This document shows, piece after piece, positions 8,383 through 18,086 of a stretch of 64,000 nucleotides of DNA. The stretch lies in contig NZ_CP047940.1 in assembly GCF_014280235.1 (NCBI RefSeq), positions 1,054,001-1,118,000 on the forward strand, written 5' to 3'. The notes below the pieces were generated by a model. That model was given only the letters and a program-made list of their open reading frames with translations. It had not been told where the DNA came from and ran no database searches. Position numbers and translations under genes: made by a program. The DNA is from Cyanobium sp. NS01 (GTDB taxonomy: Bacteria; Cyanobacteriota; Cyanobacteriia; PCC-6307; Cyanobiaceae). The number at the start of each line of letters is the position of its first letter. The stretch's first letter is position 1.

Positions 8383-9044
8383 CTGGCGGCCAGCCAGCTG
8401 CCCAGGGGCTGGGGCGGCTGATCGGGGCTGCTGGTGATCTCCACGATCTGCCCCACCGAAGCGGGCGTGTCGAGGCAGTCGAGGCAGACGCGGGCCACCA
8501 GCCGCCTGGGGATGCTGTTGCTCTCCTGCTGGTCGGGGCCGCTGAACACCACGCCCTCGGCCTCGAGGCCCTCGTCCCGCTCGCTGAGCCCGCCGGGCCG
8601 CACGATGGTCCAGGCCAGGCCGCTCTGCTCGAGCCAGCGCTCCCCCAGCCGCTTCCACATCAGGATCAGGCCGAACAGGTTCAGCGGGTGCAGCAGGCGG
8701 CCGGCGCAGAGCGAGCTCACCAGCACCACCCGGTTCACGCCCACGGCGGTGCAGGCGCTGATCTGCTCACGCACCCCGAAGGCATCCACCTTGAGCGGGC
8801 CGGCCAGGTCCACCGAGGGCCGGGCGCCGGTGGCGATCACCAGGGCCTCGCAGCCGCGCAGCGCGGTCTGCAGCGCCGTGCTGTCCGACAACTCCAGCCG
8901 CACCACCTCGGCCCCCTCCAGTCCGGCGGGCAGCTGGGAGGCTGGCCGCACCAGGGCCTTCACCTGATGGCCGCGCTGCAGGGCCTCCTGAACGACCCGC
9001 CAGCCTGTCTTGCCCGAGGCTCCGCTCACTGCGATTGTTGCCAT
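8379..9044 (-). CDS. NmrA-like atypical SDR NAD(P)-binding protein
   Basis: 221 aa. The N-terminal IAVSGASGKTGWRVVQEAL carries the GxxGxxG-type dinucleotide-binding loop; ALVRPASQL, a CEALVIATGARPS strand and RVVLVSSLCAG follow, and the TIVRPGGLSE segment near residue 145 marks atypical SDRs of the Ycf39/Tic62/NAD-dependent epimerase-like class. The classical YxxxK catalytic pair is not evident, which suits an atypical member. Family members in cyanobacteria include assembly factors and reductases; I cannot tell which this is. Confidence 0.75.
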   Translation of the reverse strand: MATIAVSGASGKTGWRVVQEALQRGHQVKALVRPASQLPAGLEGAEVVRLELSDSTALQTALRGCEALVIATGARPSVDLAGPLKVDAFGVREQISACTAVGVNRVVLVSSLCAGRLLHPLNLFGLILMWKRLGERWLEQSGLAWTIVRPGGLSERDEGLEAEGVVFSGPDQQESNSIPRRLVARVCLDCLDTPASVGQIVEITSSPDQPPQPLGSWLAAS

Positions 9045-9225
9045 GGGTCGACTTCAGGCCCGGGGGGGCACATCACATGCTCGACCCTAGAAAACCAATG
9101 GCTTCTTCGTCGGGCTCGCCCTCTGCTCCGCTGGCCTCGAGCCTCGCCGCAGGGTTACCCGTCCCTAAGGTCGGCCCATAGGGCAGCTTTCGAGGCTCGC
9201 CTGACCGCCTTTCTGACGCGTCGCC

Positions 9226-10647
9226 ATGGGCTGGAACAACCAGTGGTATGCCGTGGCCTATCTGGACGATCTCGATCGCACCAGGCCCACGCCCTTCACC
9301 CTGCTGGAGCAGGACCTGGTGCTCTGGTGGGACGCCGGAGCCGAGCAATGGCGCGCCTTCGCCGATGTCTGCCCGCACCGCCTGGTTCCCCTCAGTGAGG
9401 GGCGGCTCAACGGCCGTGGAGAGCTGGAGTGCCCCTACCACGGCTGGAGTTTCGATGGCAGCGGTCACTGCACCACCATCCCCCAGGCCGACGCCGCCCA
9501 GGCGGGCACCGCCTGCGCCAGTGCCCGCTCGAGCTGCGGCGTGTTTGCCACGGCCACCGGCCAGGGGCTGCTGTTCGTGTTCGCGGGGGAGGCGGAGCTG
9601 GCGGAGCATCGGCGCCTGCCCCTGGTGCCCACCCTGGAAGAGCCCGGCTGGCTGGTGCAGGACACCTTCCGGGACCTTCCCATGGACGCCCTCACCCTGC
9701 TCGAGAATGTGCTCGATGTGAGCCATGTGCCCTTCACCCACCACCTCACCGTGGGGCGGCGCGAGAACGCGGCGCCGGTGGAGGCCCTGATCACCAGCGA
9801 GGGGGCCGAGGGCTTCACGGCCACATGGGAGGAGGGGCCCCGGCGGGGCAAGCTCGGCAGCCAGTTCACCACTTTCGCGGCGCCGGGCCTGATGTGGCAC
9901 GACCTCACCGCCAAGGGTTTTGCCCGCATCCTCACCGTGGTGTACGCCACGCCGATCCGCCCTGGGGAATGCCGCCTGTTCGCCCGCTTCCCGTTCCAGT
10001 TCGAATCGGCGTTGCCGAAGCTGCTGCTGCCCCTGCGGCCTCGCTGGCTGCAGCACCTGGCCAACCACATCGTGCTGGAGGACGACCAGGTGTTCCTGCA
10101 CGGCCAGGAGCGGCGGCTGCAGCAGCGCGGTGGCCGCTCAGCCTTCGCCCAGGCCTGCTTCCTGCCCACCAGCTCGGATGTGTACGTCCGGGCCCTGCAC
10201 GCCTGGGTGGAGAACCATGGCGGTGAGCCCTTCCCCGGCAGATCCCTGCCCCCCCGGCTCGGTGGCGACGCCCTGATGGAGCGACAGCAGGCCCACACGA
10301 GCCATTGCCGGGCCTGCTCCGGTGCCCAGCGTGGCCTGCGCCGGCTGCGGCCCTGGCTGCAGCTGTTCACCGGCCTGGCCCTGGTGTCCACGGCCGCCCT
10401 GGCTGGTGCGGCCCTGGCTGGCGGCGTCGGCCTGGGGGCTGGCTGGCTCCCCTGCATGGGTGCGGGGCTGCTGAGCCTGGCAGGCTGGTTGGGGCTGGCT
10501 CAGCTGGAGGGCTGGCTGGAGGGCCTCAGCCGAGGGGCAGGCCTGCCCCCCCGCAATGCTCCAGAGCCTGGCCGTCCTGGGGCTCCTGCCGCATCGGCTG
10601 CCCCTTCCGATCGGCGATCCGCGCGCGCGCCAGATCCAGTGAGGTGA
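9226..10647 (+). CDS. Rieske oxygenase, pheophorbide a oxygenase (PaO/Tic55) family
   Basis: 473 aa. A Rieske [2Fe-2S] site is complete (CPHRLVPLSEG near residue 48 and CPYHGWSFDG near 70). The mononuclear iron motif is ENVLDVSHVPFTHH near residue 160. The C-terminal HCRACSGAQRG is the CxxC-type signature of the PaO/chlorophyllide oxygenase/Tic55 group. Two hydrophobic helices between residues 375 and 430 should anchor it to a membrane. The family acts on chlorophyll-derived or related ring substrates with ferredoxin as donor; the substrate here is unknown. The last 40 residues are low-complexity and run antisense to a Nif11 gene, so the functional protein may end near the helices. Confidence 0.85.
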   Translation: MGWNNQWYAVAYLDDLDRTRPTPFTLLEQDLVLWWDAGAEQWRAFADVCPHRLVPLSEGRLNGRGELECPYHGWSFDGSGHCTTIPQADAAQAGTACASARSSCGVFATATGQGLLFVFAGEAELAEHRRLPLVPTLEEPGWLVQDTFRDLPMDALTLLENVLDVSHVPFTHHLTVGRRENAAPVEALITSEGAEGFTATWEEGPRRGKLGSQFTTFAAPGLMWHDLTAKGFARILTVVYATPIRPGECRLFARFPFQFESALPKLLLPLRPRWLQHLANHIVLEDDQVFLHGQERRLQQRGGRSAFAQACFLPTSSDVYVRALHAWVENHGGEPFPGRSLPPRLGGDALMERQQAHTSHCRACSGAQRGLRRLRPWLQLFTGLALVSTAALAGAALAGGVGLGAGWLPCMGAGLLSLAGWLGLAQLEGWLEGLSRGAGLPPRNAPEPGRPGAPAASAAPSDRRSARAPDPVR

Positions 10648-10774
10648 TGCGGTAGCCGAGGGTGCGGGCGGCGAGCACCAGCTCAGGCTCACTGCGGCAG
10701 TGGCTCAGGGCCCGGCGCAGAGCGTTGTCGGCCTCGGCACTCTCCACCAACCGTTCCAGTTCACTCCAGCTCAT
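10526..10774 (-). CDS. Nif11-domain small protein (leader-peptide-like)
   Basis: 82 aa. Residues 1-52 fit the Nif11/nitrile-hydratase-leader family: SWSELERLVESAEADNALRRAL, a central CRSEPELVLAARTLGYRIT with the conserved A-xx-GY-IT element, and a following charged helix. Such domains serve as leaders of RiPP precursors (for example prochlorosins) or occur alone. Here only about 30 residues follow; they include one Cys and a Gly-Gly near the end (EHCGGAGLPLG), leaving almost no core peptide, and no lanthionine synthetase is nearby. A stand-alone Nif11 protein or a degenerate precursor is more likely. It overlaps the 3' end of the Rieske gene on the opposite strand by 122 bases. Confidence 0.6.
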   Translation of the reverse strand: MSWSELERLVESAEADNALRRALSHCRSEPELVLAARTLGYRITSLDLARARIADRKGQPMRQEPQDGQALEHCGGAGLPLG

Positions 10775-10965
10775 CGCCGATCGCGCCTCTGGGGGCCTGC
10801 TCAGTGGACATCACCACCTTGCCCGTGGTCGCGGCGAACAGCAAGGTTCCGCCCGTTACCGTCCGCCCGGGGGCTCCGACCGATCAGACGTGCTGATTGC
10901 CAGGCCGCCGGGGTTGGCAAGGGCTGAGGTGTCGCTATGCAGAGGAGGAAGGGCGAAGGATTTGC

Positions 10966-11304
10966 ATGGATCGCTTGCCGCCCGACTCCGGGGACAATCA
11001 GCCGATCACGCCCCATGCGGCGCCGATCCTCGATGTGGAGGGGCAGCTCACCTACATCGGCGCTGACGGACGCCGCTACGTGGTGGGTCTGCCGCCGGAG
11101 ACCGATAAGGAGAGCGTGGAGCGGGTGATGGCCACCCTGCGGCGCGGTGCCGGCGTGTTCCAGCAGATCGAAGACCTGTGCCATCGCTGGATCCGGGAGG
11201 TGAGCGGCGCCGAGCTGGAGTCGCGGGCGGCCCTGGTGCTGCTGCTCACCACCCTGGAAACGGCCCTGGAGGAGGACTACCCCGAGAGCAGCTCCGACCC
11301 CTGA
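10966..11304 (+). CDS. Hypothetical protein, 112 aa
   Basis: Not recognised. The start ATG at 10966 has a purine-rich GGAGGAAGG stretch about 20 bases upstream, a little far. The protein is soluble and acidic, with no signal or membrane segment. A beta-like [19 protein letters not shown] segment near residue 25 precedes two amphipathic helices, the second leucine-rich and ending in an acidic tail ([11 protein letters not shown]). The normal amino-acid composition argues that it is a true gene, not a shadow. It converges on aroB with a 28-base overlap of coding ends. Confidence 0.65.
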   Translation: MDRLPPDSGDNQPITPHAAPILDVEGQLTYIGADGRRYVVGLPPETDKESVERVMATLRRGAGVFQQIEDLCHRWIREVSGAELESRAALVLLLTTLETALEEDYPESSSDP

Positions 11305-12470
11305 GCGCAGGCCCGCAGGGCCTCGAGGATGGTGGCGCGTTCCACGTCGTCGCGGATCTCCACGCTGCCGATCGCCGTGGGCAGCACGAAGCGCAGCCGG
11401 CCCTCGCGCACCTTCTTGTCGCCCTGCAGGCAGCGCAGCACGGCCTCGGGGTCCAGCTGCGGCCACTGCCGGGGCAGGCCGGCGGCGTCGATCAGGGCCA
11501 GCTGGCGGGCCTGGTCGGCTCGGCTCCAGAGCCCCATCGCCACGGCGATCTCGCCGGCCGCCGCCATGCCGATCGCCACGGCCTCGCCATGCAGCCAGGT
11601 GCCATAGCCACAGAGGGTCTCCACCACGTGGCCGAGGGTGTGGCCGTAGTTGAGGATCGCCCGCAGGCCGCCCTCCCGTTCGTCGGCCGCCACCACCCGG
11701 GCCTTGGCGGCGGCGGAGCGCTCCAGCAAGGTGTGCAGCAGTTCGGCGCCCACCGCCTCGCGGCTGGCCAGGGCAGTGCCGGGCTGCTGCCGCGCTGCCG
11801 TTTCGAGGGCGTCGAACAGCCCGGGATCGCCGATCACGCCGTACTTGATCACCTCGGCCATGCCGGCCCGGAACTCCCGCTCCGGCAGGGTGCTGAGCAC
11901 CAGCGGATCGATCAGCACCAGACGCGGCTGGTGGAAGGCGCCGATCAGGTTCTTGCCGCCTGGGTGGTTGACGCCGGTCTTGCCGCCGATCGCCGCATCC
12001 ACCATCGCCAGCAGGGTGGTGGGCACCTGCACCACGGCGATGCCCCGCAGCCAGGTGGCGGCGGCGAAGCCGGCCATGTCACCCACCACGCCACCGCCGA
12101 GGGCCACGATCAACGAGCCGCGCTCCAGCCGCTGCTTGAAGGCAGCGTCGTGGATCAGGCCCACGGTGGCGGGGGTTTTCTGGTCTTCCCCGGCTTCGAT
12201 CACCAGCCGCTCGGCGGCCAGGCCGGCCCGCTCCAGGCTGGCCAGCACCGTGGCGCCGTAGGGGCGGTCCACATCGGGGTTGGTCACCACCAGCGCCTTG
12301 GTGCCGGCCTTCGGGCCCAGCTGCCGCAGCCGCTCGCCCAGCTGGGCCAGGCAGCCTTCGCCGATCACCACCGGGTAGGGGTTGGTGCTGAGCTCCACGG
12401 CGATGGTGCGGATCGCGGCGGGGGTGGCGGCCATGGGCGAGGGCGGGGGTGGAGCGAGGCTAGGGCTCAT
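11277..12470 (-). CDS. aroB: 3-dehydroquinate synthase
   Basis: 397 aa. Converts DAHP to 3-dehydroquinate, the second step of the shikimate pathway, with NAD and a divalent metal. Recognisable blocks are [13 protein letters not shown], the EAGEDQKT loop, the glycine-rich [48 protein letters not shown], the [12 protein letters not shown] metal-site region and the [11 protein letters not shown] histidines. The start at 12470 is chosen because its ATG overlaps the preceding gene's stop (ATGA), which implies coupling; an internal ATG at 12434 would give the shorter usual N-terminus. Confidence 0.95.
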   Translation of the reverse strand: MSPSLAPPPPSPMAATPAAIRTIAVELSTNPYPVVIGEGCLAQLGERLRQLGPKAGTKALVVTNPDVDRPYGATVLASLERAGLAAERLVIEAGEDQKTPATVGLIHDAAFKQRLERGSLIVALGGGVVGDMAGFAAATWLRGIAVVQVPTTLLAMVDAAIGGKTGVNHPGGKNLIGAFHQPRLVLIDPLVLSTLPEREFRAGMAEVIKYGVIGDPGLFDALETAARQQPGTALASREAVGAELLHTLLERSAAAKARVVAADEREGGLRAILNYGHTLGHVVETLCGYGTWLHGEAVAIGMAAAGEIAVAMGLWSRADQARQLALIDAAGLPRQWPQLDPEAVLRCLQGDKKVREGRLRFVLPTAIGSVEIRDDVERATILEALRACAQGSELLSG

Positions 12471-12892
12471 GGGGCGGCCGGACGCTGCGCCGCAGGAAGA
12501 AACCGGCTGATGAACAGGGCCATCGGGGTGGGACCGCAGCGGGGGTGCCAGCTGGCACCGGGCAGGCGGCGCCAGCACTGCACCAGCAGATGGGGATCCG
12601 CCCCCGGAATGAGTTCGATGCCGTAGCGGTACTCCGCGTCGGCGGCCTGATCAGGCGCGGTGAGCGGTTCTGCCCTGGCCTGGGTGCTCAGGAAGGCAGC
12701 GAGGAACGTGGAGGCATCACCGCCTTCCCGCAGGGCGGTGGCGAACCGCCAGGCGGCGCCGGTGGGATAGCCGTCGTGGTGGAGGTAGAGATGGCACTCA
12801 GGTATCCCTGGGAAGCCAGTAAAGGAGTAGACGGCGCGGGTGGCCAAGGCGGTGGGACGGCTGCACTGGGGAGTGCCACCGTCGTCAACCAC
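12467..12892 (-). CDS. Hypothetical protein upstream of aroB
   Basis: 141 aa from a probable GTG at 12892. I do not recognise the family. The sequence has a natural composition, with aromatic-rich segments such as [23 protein letters not shown], here quoted only in part: [19 protein letters not shown] and [19 protein letters not shown]. It looks like a small globular alpha/beta protein without signal or membrane parts. Its stop overlaps the aroB start by 4 bases, so the two are probably co-translated; a link to the shikimate pathway does not follow from that. Confidence 0.6.
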   Translation of the reverse strand: MVDDGGTPQCSRPTALATRAVYSFTGFPGIPECHLYLHHDGYPTGAAWRFATALREGGDASTFLAAFLSTQARAEPLTAPDQAADAEYRYGIELIPGADPHLLVQCWRRLPGASWHPRCGPTPMALFISRFLPAAQRPAAP

Positions 12893-12927
12893 TCGATCCT
12901 CACCGCGGCGGTCTGGGCATCGAGGCC

Positions 12928-13191
12928 ATGCATGAGCGCAACGTGCGCAACCTCCCCCTCGATCTGGCGGCCGGCCTGGCCAAAGCGGTGGTGGAGATGG
13001 TGCAGCTCGATCGGAGGCGCGTGGGGCTGGTCTGCCATGGCACGAAAGCCAGCCCTCCGGCCCTCGTGAAGGAGAACGATTCCGATGACAAGGCCGTCGA
13101 TTTCAAAGTGGGCGATCTGCGCGGCTTGGATGCCGTGTTCATCGCCGAGGTGCAGCAGGCCCATGGCACGCTGCAAGAAACCTTCGCCTGA
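12928..13191 (+). CDS. Possible hypothetical protein, 87 aa
   Basis: A short open frame from an ATG at 12928 that stays open some way upstream without a better start. The product is unrecognised: LDLAAGLAKAVVEMVQLD reads as an amphipathic helix, and the second half (DDKAVDFKVGDLRGLDAVF) has a normal globular composition, unlike the His/Gln-rich opposite strand. It ends 5 bases before the cytochrome b561 gene. It could be a small gene or the surviving 3' end of a longer decayed one. Confidence 0.35.
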   Translation: MHERNVRNLPLDLAAGLAKAVVEMVQLDRRRVGLVCHGTKASPPALVKENDSDDKAVDFKVGDLRGLDAVFIAEVQQAHGTLQETFA

Positions 13192-13195
13192 TGCC

Positions 13196-13726
13196 ATGGC
13201 GCGCCCCTACCAACCCTCTCTGCTGCGCCTGCTGCATGGGGGCACGGCCCTGCTGGTGCTGGGCTGCTGGCTGAGTGGCCTGTTCGTCTACAGCCGCTAC
13301 GACGGCCGCTGGGGGCGACTGCCCTTCACCCCGGCTGGAGACTGGATCGACATCCATGGTCTGATCGGCGTTGGGCTGCTGGTGCTGGCCCTGCCCTTCG
13401 TGGCCTATGCCTTCACCCTGGGCCGCTCGCGGCTGCGGCGGTTGACCAACAGCCTGACCCTGGAGGCCCTGGCCGTGGCGATCGGCACGGGAAAGCTGAT
13501 GGAGGAGGACTGGCTGAGGGAAGGCCAGCTGCACCATGTGGTGTATGGCCTTCACCTGCTGGGCTGGCTGCTGATCGGCCTGGCCGTGCTGGTGCACGTG
13601 GGCGACAGCCTGCGGCTGGGGGGCTGGCCGCTGCTGAACTCGATGGCAAGCCCAGTTCTGAAAAAGGGCGACCTGCCGGGCGACTGGCCGGCTCAGGTGG
13701 GGCGGTTTCTGCGGCGCGGAGGCTGA
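13196..13726 (+). CDS. Cytochrome b561-like membrane protein
   Basis: 176 aa with four hydrophobic helices at about residues 12-32, 52-75, 88-105 and 118-140. Histidines suited to haem ligation sit at LRLLHGGTALL (helix 1), DIHGLIG (helix 2), HHVVYGLHLLGW and VLVHVGDSL (helix 3-4), the pattern of Ni/Fe-hydrogenase/b561-type di-haem cytochromes. It probably moves electrons within the membrane, but its partner is unknown. The start ATG at 13196 follows the previous stop closely; the upstream part of the frame is the shadow of that ORF. Confidence 0.7.
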   Translation: MARPYQPSLLRLLHGGTALLVLGCWLSGLFVYSRYDGRWGRLPFTPAGDWIDIHGLIGVGLLVLALPFVAYAFTLGRSRLRRLTNSLTLEALAVAIGTGKLMEEDWLREGQLHHVVYGLHLLGWLLIGLAVLVHVGDSLRLGGWPLLNSMASPVLKKGDLPGDWPAQVGRFLRRGG

Positions 13727-14065
13727 CAGCGCCATGGCCTCCGCTTCGGCCAGAAGATCGAAAGCTGATGGATGCCCGGATCGCCTCCTTTGCGCTCACC
13801 GCTCGGGATGGCGCGGTAGTCGTAGACGCGGGCCGGCAGAATTTCATCCAACCCCTCAATCCGCTCGCAGGCGAAGGCGATCTCGCCACACACAATCAGG
13901 TTGATCACCACCGGCCCCGCATCGAGGCAGGTGTTCGATCACCTGCTGGCCCATCCCGGCCTCACGGCAGAAGACCGGCCAGGCCTGCACCATGCCAGCT
14001 GCCGCAGTTGCGCGTCGATGGCGTCGTTTGCTGATCGCGGCTTCGGGCGACGCCTCAGACAACAC
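13693..14065 (-). pseudogene. Probable decayed gene, spread over several frames
   Basis: Three successive minus-strand frames each give a stretch of natural-looking protein. Reading from the right they are ANDAIDAQLRQLA (about 14030-13990), then GMVQAWPVFCREAGMGQQVI (about 13993-13930), then VINLIVCGEIAFACERIEG and LDEILPARVYDYRAIP (13911-13790). Joined, they read as one coherent protein, which suggests a gene broken by at least two frameshifts. The last piece could alternatively be a real 72-aa gene starting at a GTG at 13911. I do not recognise the family. The block lies between the cytochrome gene and PPK2, next to the defence island. Confidence 0.35.
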
Positions 14066-14122
14066 AATCTCGCGCCACGGCTGCTCGTTCCGGCAGCGAG
14101 CCGCTGAGGTGAAGCGCGCTGA

Positions 14123-14941
14123 TCAGTTGTCGATGAACAGCGAATGGGCCGTGCGCACGACCCGTGGATCGGGCTCACAGGCGACGCCCTGGTCTTTGTG
14201 CTCGTAGTCCAGGGCATGGAGGACGCTGCGGATGGCACCGAGGCGGGCCCGTTTCTTCTCGTTGGAGTTGACGATCGTCCATGGCGCCACGAGGGTGTCG
14301 GTGGCGAGCAGCATCTCGTTGCGGGCTTCGGTGTAGGCGTCGTACTTCGCCACACTGGCTTCGTCGATGGGCGAAATCTTCCACTGCTTGAGCGGATCGT
14401 CGCGTCGATCGTCGAAACGCAGTTTCTGCCTGCCCTGCGACACGGTGAACCACATCTTGAACAGCCTAATTCCACTGCTCACGAGGGACTGCTCAAAGCC
14501 GGGAACCTGGCGCAGAAACAGGGCGTGCTGCTGCGGTGTACAGAAGCCCATCACCTTTTCGACGCCGGCCCGGTTGTACCAGGACCTGTCGAACATCGTG
14601 ATTTCTCCCGCCGCTGGCAGGTGCGGAACATAGCGCTGGAAGTACCACTGGGTTGCTTCGGCATCGTTGGGTTTGGCCAGCGCCACATGCTCACTACCGC
14701 GTGGATTGAGGTGTTCGCGGAACCGCTTGATCGATCCACCCTTGCCCGCCGCATCGCGACCTTCGAACAGGATCACCACGCGCTCTCCGACAGCCTTGAT
14801 GTGACGCTGCGCTTTGAGCAGTTCAATCTGGAGCGATTCAAGGTCGCGCTTGTAGTGCTTCTTGTCGATCGTTTCGGCGTAGGGCAGATTGTTCTGCATC
14901 TCCTCGATCGACTGAACGGGGGAGGGGTGCTGCTTGCTCAT
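14123..14941 (-). CDS. ppk2: Polyphosphate kinase 2 family
   Basis: 272 aa, full length for a one-domain PPK2. Walker A is FEGRDAAGKGGSIKRF near residue 60, followed by the ALAKPNDAEATQWYFQRY block, Walker B MFDRSWYNRAGVE near residue 115, FLRQVPGFEQ, and the lid DDPLKQWKISPID near residue 185. The enzyme transfers phosphate between polyphosphate and nucleotides; the short single-domain form usually phosphorylates nucleoside diphosphates, but the direction cannot be read from sequence. It sits just left of the hsdR end of the defence island with no coupling to it. Confidence 0.9.
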   Translation of the reverse strand: MSKQHPSPVQSIEEMQNNLPYAETIDKKHYKRDLESLQIELLKAQRHIKAVGERVVILFEGRDAAGKGGSIKRFREHLNPRGSEHVALAKPNDAEATQWYFQRYVPHLPAAGEITMFDRSWYNRAGVEKVMGFCTPQQHALFLRQVPGFEQSLVSSGIRLFKMWFTVSQGRQKLRFDDRRDDPLKQWKISPIDEASVAKYDAYTEARNEMLLATDTLVAPWTIVNSNEKKRARLGAIRSVLHALDYEHKDQGVACEPDPRVVRTAHSLFIDN

Positions 14942-14969
14942 GAGCCTGCATCATGATCTGGCGATGCTC

Positions 14970-17900
14970 TCATACCCAGGCGGCGCAGAGCAGCTCCGCC
15001 TGGGCGAGCACGGTTTTCACCGCGGCGTCCTGCAGATCGGGGGGATAGCCGTATTTGTTGAGGATGCGCTTCACCATCACGCGGATCCGGGCGCGGGCAC
15101 TTTCGCGCAGGGTCCAGTCGATCGACACGCTCTTCTTCACCTGGGTGATCAGCTCAGCAGCAATAAGTTTGAGCTTGGCGTCACCCATCGCCTGCACGGC
15201 GCTGTCTTTGGCGGCGAGGGCGTCGTAGAAGGCGACTTCGTCGTGGCTGAGGCCAAGGGATTCGCCGCGCTTGCTGGCGGCATCGAGTTCCTTGGCGAGG
15301 GCGATCAGCTCTTCGATCACCTGGGCTGTGGTGATGGCGCGGCTGTGATAGGCATTCAGAGTGGTTTTGAGCTTTTCGGAGAACACCTGGCTCTGCACCA
15401 GGTTGCGCTTGGAGCGCACTTTGAGTTCGTCTTTGAGCAGCTTCTCCAGCAGCTCGGCGGCCACGTTCCTGTGCTTGAGACCCCGCACCTCAGCCAGGAA
15501 CTGATCGCTGAGGATGGAGATGTCGGGCCTGGGCAGGCCGGCGGCGGTGAACACATCGATCACCTGGCCATCGGTGGTGATGGCCTTGCTCACCAGCTGG
15601 CGGATGGCGGCGTCGATCTGCTCGGGCGCCCGGCTGGTGCCGCTGGTTGCCTTGGAGAAGGCCGCTTGAATGGCCTGAAAGAAACTCACGTCGTCGCGGA
15701 TGGCGGTGGCCTCATCGCTGGCGGCGCTGAGGGCGAAGGCGCGGGAGAGTTCGGCCACCAGCTGCAGCCAGCGCTGCTTGCCGTTCTCCTGCAGCAGGAT
15801 GTGCTCCTGGCCGGCGGGAAGGAGCTGCAGGCGCTCGCTGGGGGTGCCGCTGCTCCAGACCGACCAGTCGAAACCGTGCAGCAGATCCGAGGCGATGCCG
15901 TGTTTTTCGAGCATCACGGCGATGGCCTGGGCGGGGTCGAAGGTGGGGTCGCCCTGGCCGCCACTTTCGGTGTAGCTGGCCAGGGCGCGCTTGAGCTGAT
16001 CGGCGAGGCCGAGGTAATCCACCACCAGGCCGCCGGGCTTGTCGCGGAACACCCGGTTGACGCGGGCGATCGCCTGCATCAGGCCGTGGCCCTGCATCGG
16101 CTTGTCGGCATACATGGTGTGCAGGCAGGGCGCATCGAAGCCGGTGAGCCACATGTCACGCACGATCACGATCCTGAAGGGGTCGGCGGCATCTTTGAAG
16201 CGGTTGGCCAGCTGGCGACGGGCTTCCTTGCTGCGGATGTGGGGCTGCCAGTCGGGGCCGTCATCGGCGCTGCCGGTCATCACCACCTTGAGGGTGTCGT
16301 GTGCCCACTCGGGCCGCAGCTGGATCAGGGCGTTGTGGAGATCGACGCAGATGCGGCGGCTCATGCACACCACCATGGCCTTGCCGTCCATCGCCTCCAG
16401 GCGTTTCTCGAGGTGAGCCACCAGGTCGGCGGCCACGAGCGCGAGGCGATCGGGATCGCCCACCAAGGCTTCGAGGGCGGCCCATTTGGTTTTCAGCTTT
16501 TCCTTCTGCGTGAGCTCCTCGCCTTCGGTGATCTCCTCGAACTCGGCGTCCAGACCGGGCAGCGCGGCGGCATTCAGGGAAAGCTTGGAGATGCGGCTCT
16601 CGTAGTAGATCGGCACGGTGGCCTTGTCGGCCACGGCGCGCTGGATGTCGTAGATGGAGATGTAATCGCCGAACACCGCCCGGGTGTTGGCGTCGGTCTG
16701 CTCGATCGGCGTGCCGGTGAAGCCGATGAAGGAGGCATTGGGGAGGGCCTCACGCAGGTTGCTGGCGAAGCCGTAGGACATTTCGCCGGTCTTCTCGTTC
16801 ACCTTGGCGCCGAAGCCGTACTGGCTGCGGTGCGCTTCATCGGCGATCACCACGATGTTCTGCCGGGCGCTCAGCTCGGGCATCGCTTCGCCCCGTTCCG
16901 GCATGAACTTCTGGATGGTGGTGAACACCACGCCGCCGCTGGCCCGGTTGAGCAGGTCGCGCAACTGCTCGCGACTGGCGGCCTGCACGGGTGTCTGGCC
17001 GAGGATGTCGGCGCAGCGCTGGAACTGGCCGAAGAGCTGGTCGTCGAGATCGTTGCGATCGGTGAGCACCACCAGGGTGGGGTTCTGCATCGCGGCCGCG
17101 CGGATCATGCGGGCGGCGAAGAAGAGCATGGTGAAACTCTTGCCGCTGCCCTGGGTGTGCCACACCACGCCGGCGCGGCGGTCGCCCGGCCGGCCGCCCT
17201 GGCTGCGGCACGCAGGGCCCATGCCGCTGGCGCGCACGGTTTCCTGCACCGCCGCGTTCACGGCATGGAACTGGTGATAGCCGGCGATGATCTTGTGCAG
17301 GGCACCTGAATCCGGGTCTTCCTCGAAGACGATGAAGTGCTGCAGCAGATCGAGAAAGCGCTGCGGCGCGAACACGCCACGAATCAGCGTTTCCAGCTCC
17401 AGGGCTGTGGTCGGCGCGTCGGCTTCGCCATCGATGCTGCGCCACAGCTTGAACCACTCCTGGTTGGCCGTGATCGAGCCGATGCGGGCCTGCAGGCCGT
17501 CGCTCACCACCAGGGCAGCGTTGTACTGGAGGAGTGAGGGAATCTCAGCTTTGTAGGTCTGCAGCTGGGCGTAGGCGCTCCAGATGGTGGCGTCTTCAGC
17601 GGCGGCGTTCTTGAGCTCAATCAGGCCGAGGGGGAGCCCGTTGAGGAACACCACCAGGTCGGGCCGGCGGTTGTGCTGGCCATCGCTGACGGAGAACTGG
17701 TTCACCACCAGCCAGTCGTTGGCAGTGGCGGCGGCGAAGTCGACCAGCCGCACGTGATCGCCGGCGATGCTGCCATCGGGCCGGGGGTATTCCACCGGCA
17801 CGCCCTCACGCAGCAGGCGGTGGAAGGCGCGGTTGGTCTGCACCAGCGAGGGGGTAGCGAGGCGCAAGAGCTTGCGCAGCGCTTCTTCCCGGGCCTCCTC

Positions 17901-18086
17901 AGGAATGGCCGGGTTGAGCTGGCGGATGGTGTCGCGCAGCCGGCCCACCAGAACCACATCGCTGAACGACTCGCGCTCCGCCGCCGGTTCGCCGGGAGCC
18001 AGCTGGGGGCCGGGGAGCACGACATAGCCCAGTTCCTGGAACCAGCTGAGAGCCGCCTCTTCGACCATGGCTTCGTTGAGGGTCAT
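14970..18086 (-). CDS. hsdR: Type I restriction enzyme, R subunit (HsdR)
   Basis: 1038 aa, full length. An N-terminal nuclease domain has the PD-(D/E)xK pattern [13 protein letters not shown]...LIELKNAA near residues 140-165. Helicase motifs follow: Walker [12 protein letters not shown] near 310, [25 protein letters not shown] near 415, [10 protein letters not shown], and the late [12 protein letters not shown] and [10 protein letters not shown]. The C-terminal helical part should bind the methylase. The protein translocates and cuts unmodified DNA in complex with HsdM and HsdS, which are encoded 5 kb away at the other end of the island. It overlaps the RhuM gene by 4 bases. No frame damage is seen. 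Confidence 0.95.
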   Translation of the reverse strand: MTLNEAMVEEAALSWFQELGYVVLPGPQLAPGEPAAERESFSDVVLVGRLRDTIRQLNPAIPEEAREEALRKLLRLATPSLVQTNRAFHRLLREGVPVEYPRPDGSIAGDHVRLVDFAAATANDWLVVNQFSVSDGQHNRRPDLVVFLNGLPLGLIELKNAAAEDATIWSAYAQLQTYKAEIPSLLQYNAALVVSDGLQARIGSITANQEWFKLWRSIDGEADAPTTALELETLIRGVFAPQRFLDLLQHFIVFEEDPDSGALHKIIAGYHQFHAVNAAVQETVRASGMGPACRSQGGRPGDRRAGVVWHTQGSGKSFTMLFFAARMIRAAAMQNPTLVVLTDRNDLDDQLFGQFQRCADILGQTPVQAASREQLRDLLNRASGGVVFTTIQKFMPERGEAMPELSARQNIVVIADEAHRSQYGFGAKVNEKTGEMSYGFASNLREALPNASFIGFTGTPIEQTDANTRAVFGDYISIYDIQRAVADKATVPIYYESRISKLSLNAAALPGLDAEFEEITEGEELTQKEKLKTKWAALEALVGDPDRLALVAADLVAHLEKRLEAMDGKAMVVCMSRRICVDLHNALIQLRPEWAHDTLKVVMTGSADDGPDWQPHIRSKEARRQLANRFKDAADPFRIVIVRDMWLTGFDAPCLHTMYADKPMQGHGLMQAIARVNRVFRDKPGGLVVDYLGLADQLKRALASYTESGGQGDPTFDPAQAIAVMLEKHGIASDLLHGFDWSVWSSGTPSERLQLLPAGQEHILLQENGKQRWLQLVAELSRAFALSAASDEATAIRDDVSFFQAIQAAFSKATSGTSRAPEQIDAAIRQLVSKAITTDGQVIDVFTAAGLPRPDISILSDQFLAEVRGLKHRNVAAELLEKLLKDELKVRSKRNLVQSQVFSEKLKTTLNAYHSRAITTAQVIEELIALAKELDAASKRGESLGLSHDEVAFYDALAAKDSAVQAMGDAKLKLIAAELITQVKKSVSIDWTLRESARARIRVMVKRILNKYGYPPDLQDAAVKTVLAQAELLCAAWV
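18043..18086. repeat. hsdR 5' end, intact member of a diverged direct repeat
   Basis: The first 44 bases of hsdR, start codon included, are repeated at 19211-19254 in the same orientation with about 37 of 44 positions identical by eye. This is the working copy; the other is a relic. See the partner entry. Confidence 0.6.

Noticed and set aside
10526-10774. Idea that the Nif11 gene is a prochlorosin-type lantibiotic precursor
   Set aside because: Almost no core peptide after the Gly-Gly, and no synthetase in the window.
12545-13069. 174-aa plus-strand frame across the hypothetical gene upstream of aroB
   Set aside because: The opposite strand (12467-12892) has the more natural protein and couples to aroB by ATGA.
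14934-17309. 791-aa open frame on the plus strand
   Set aside because: His/Gly/Ala-rich shadow of hsdR; HsdR has all its motifs on the other strand.
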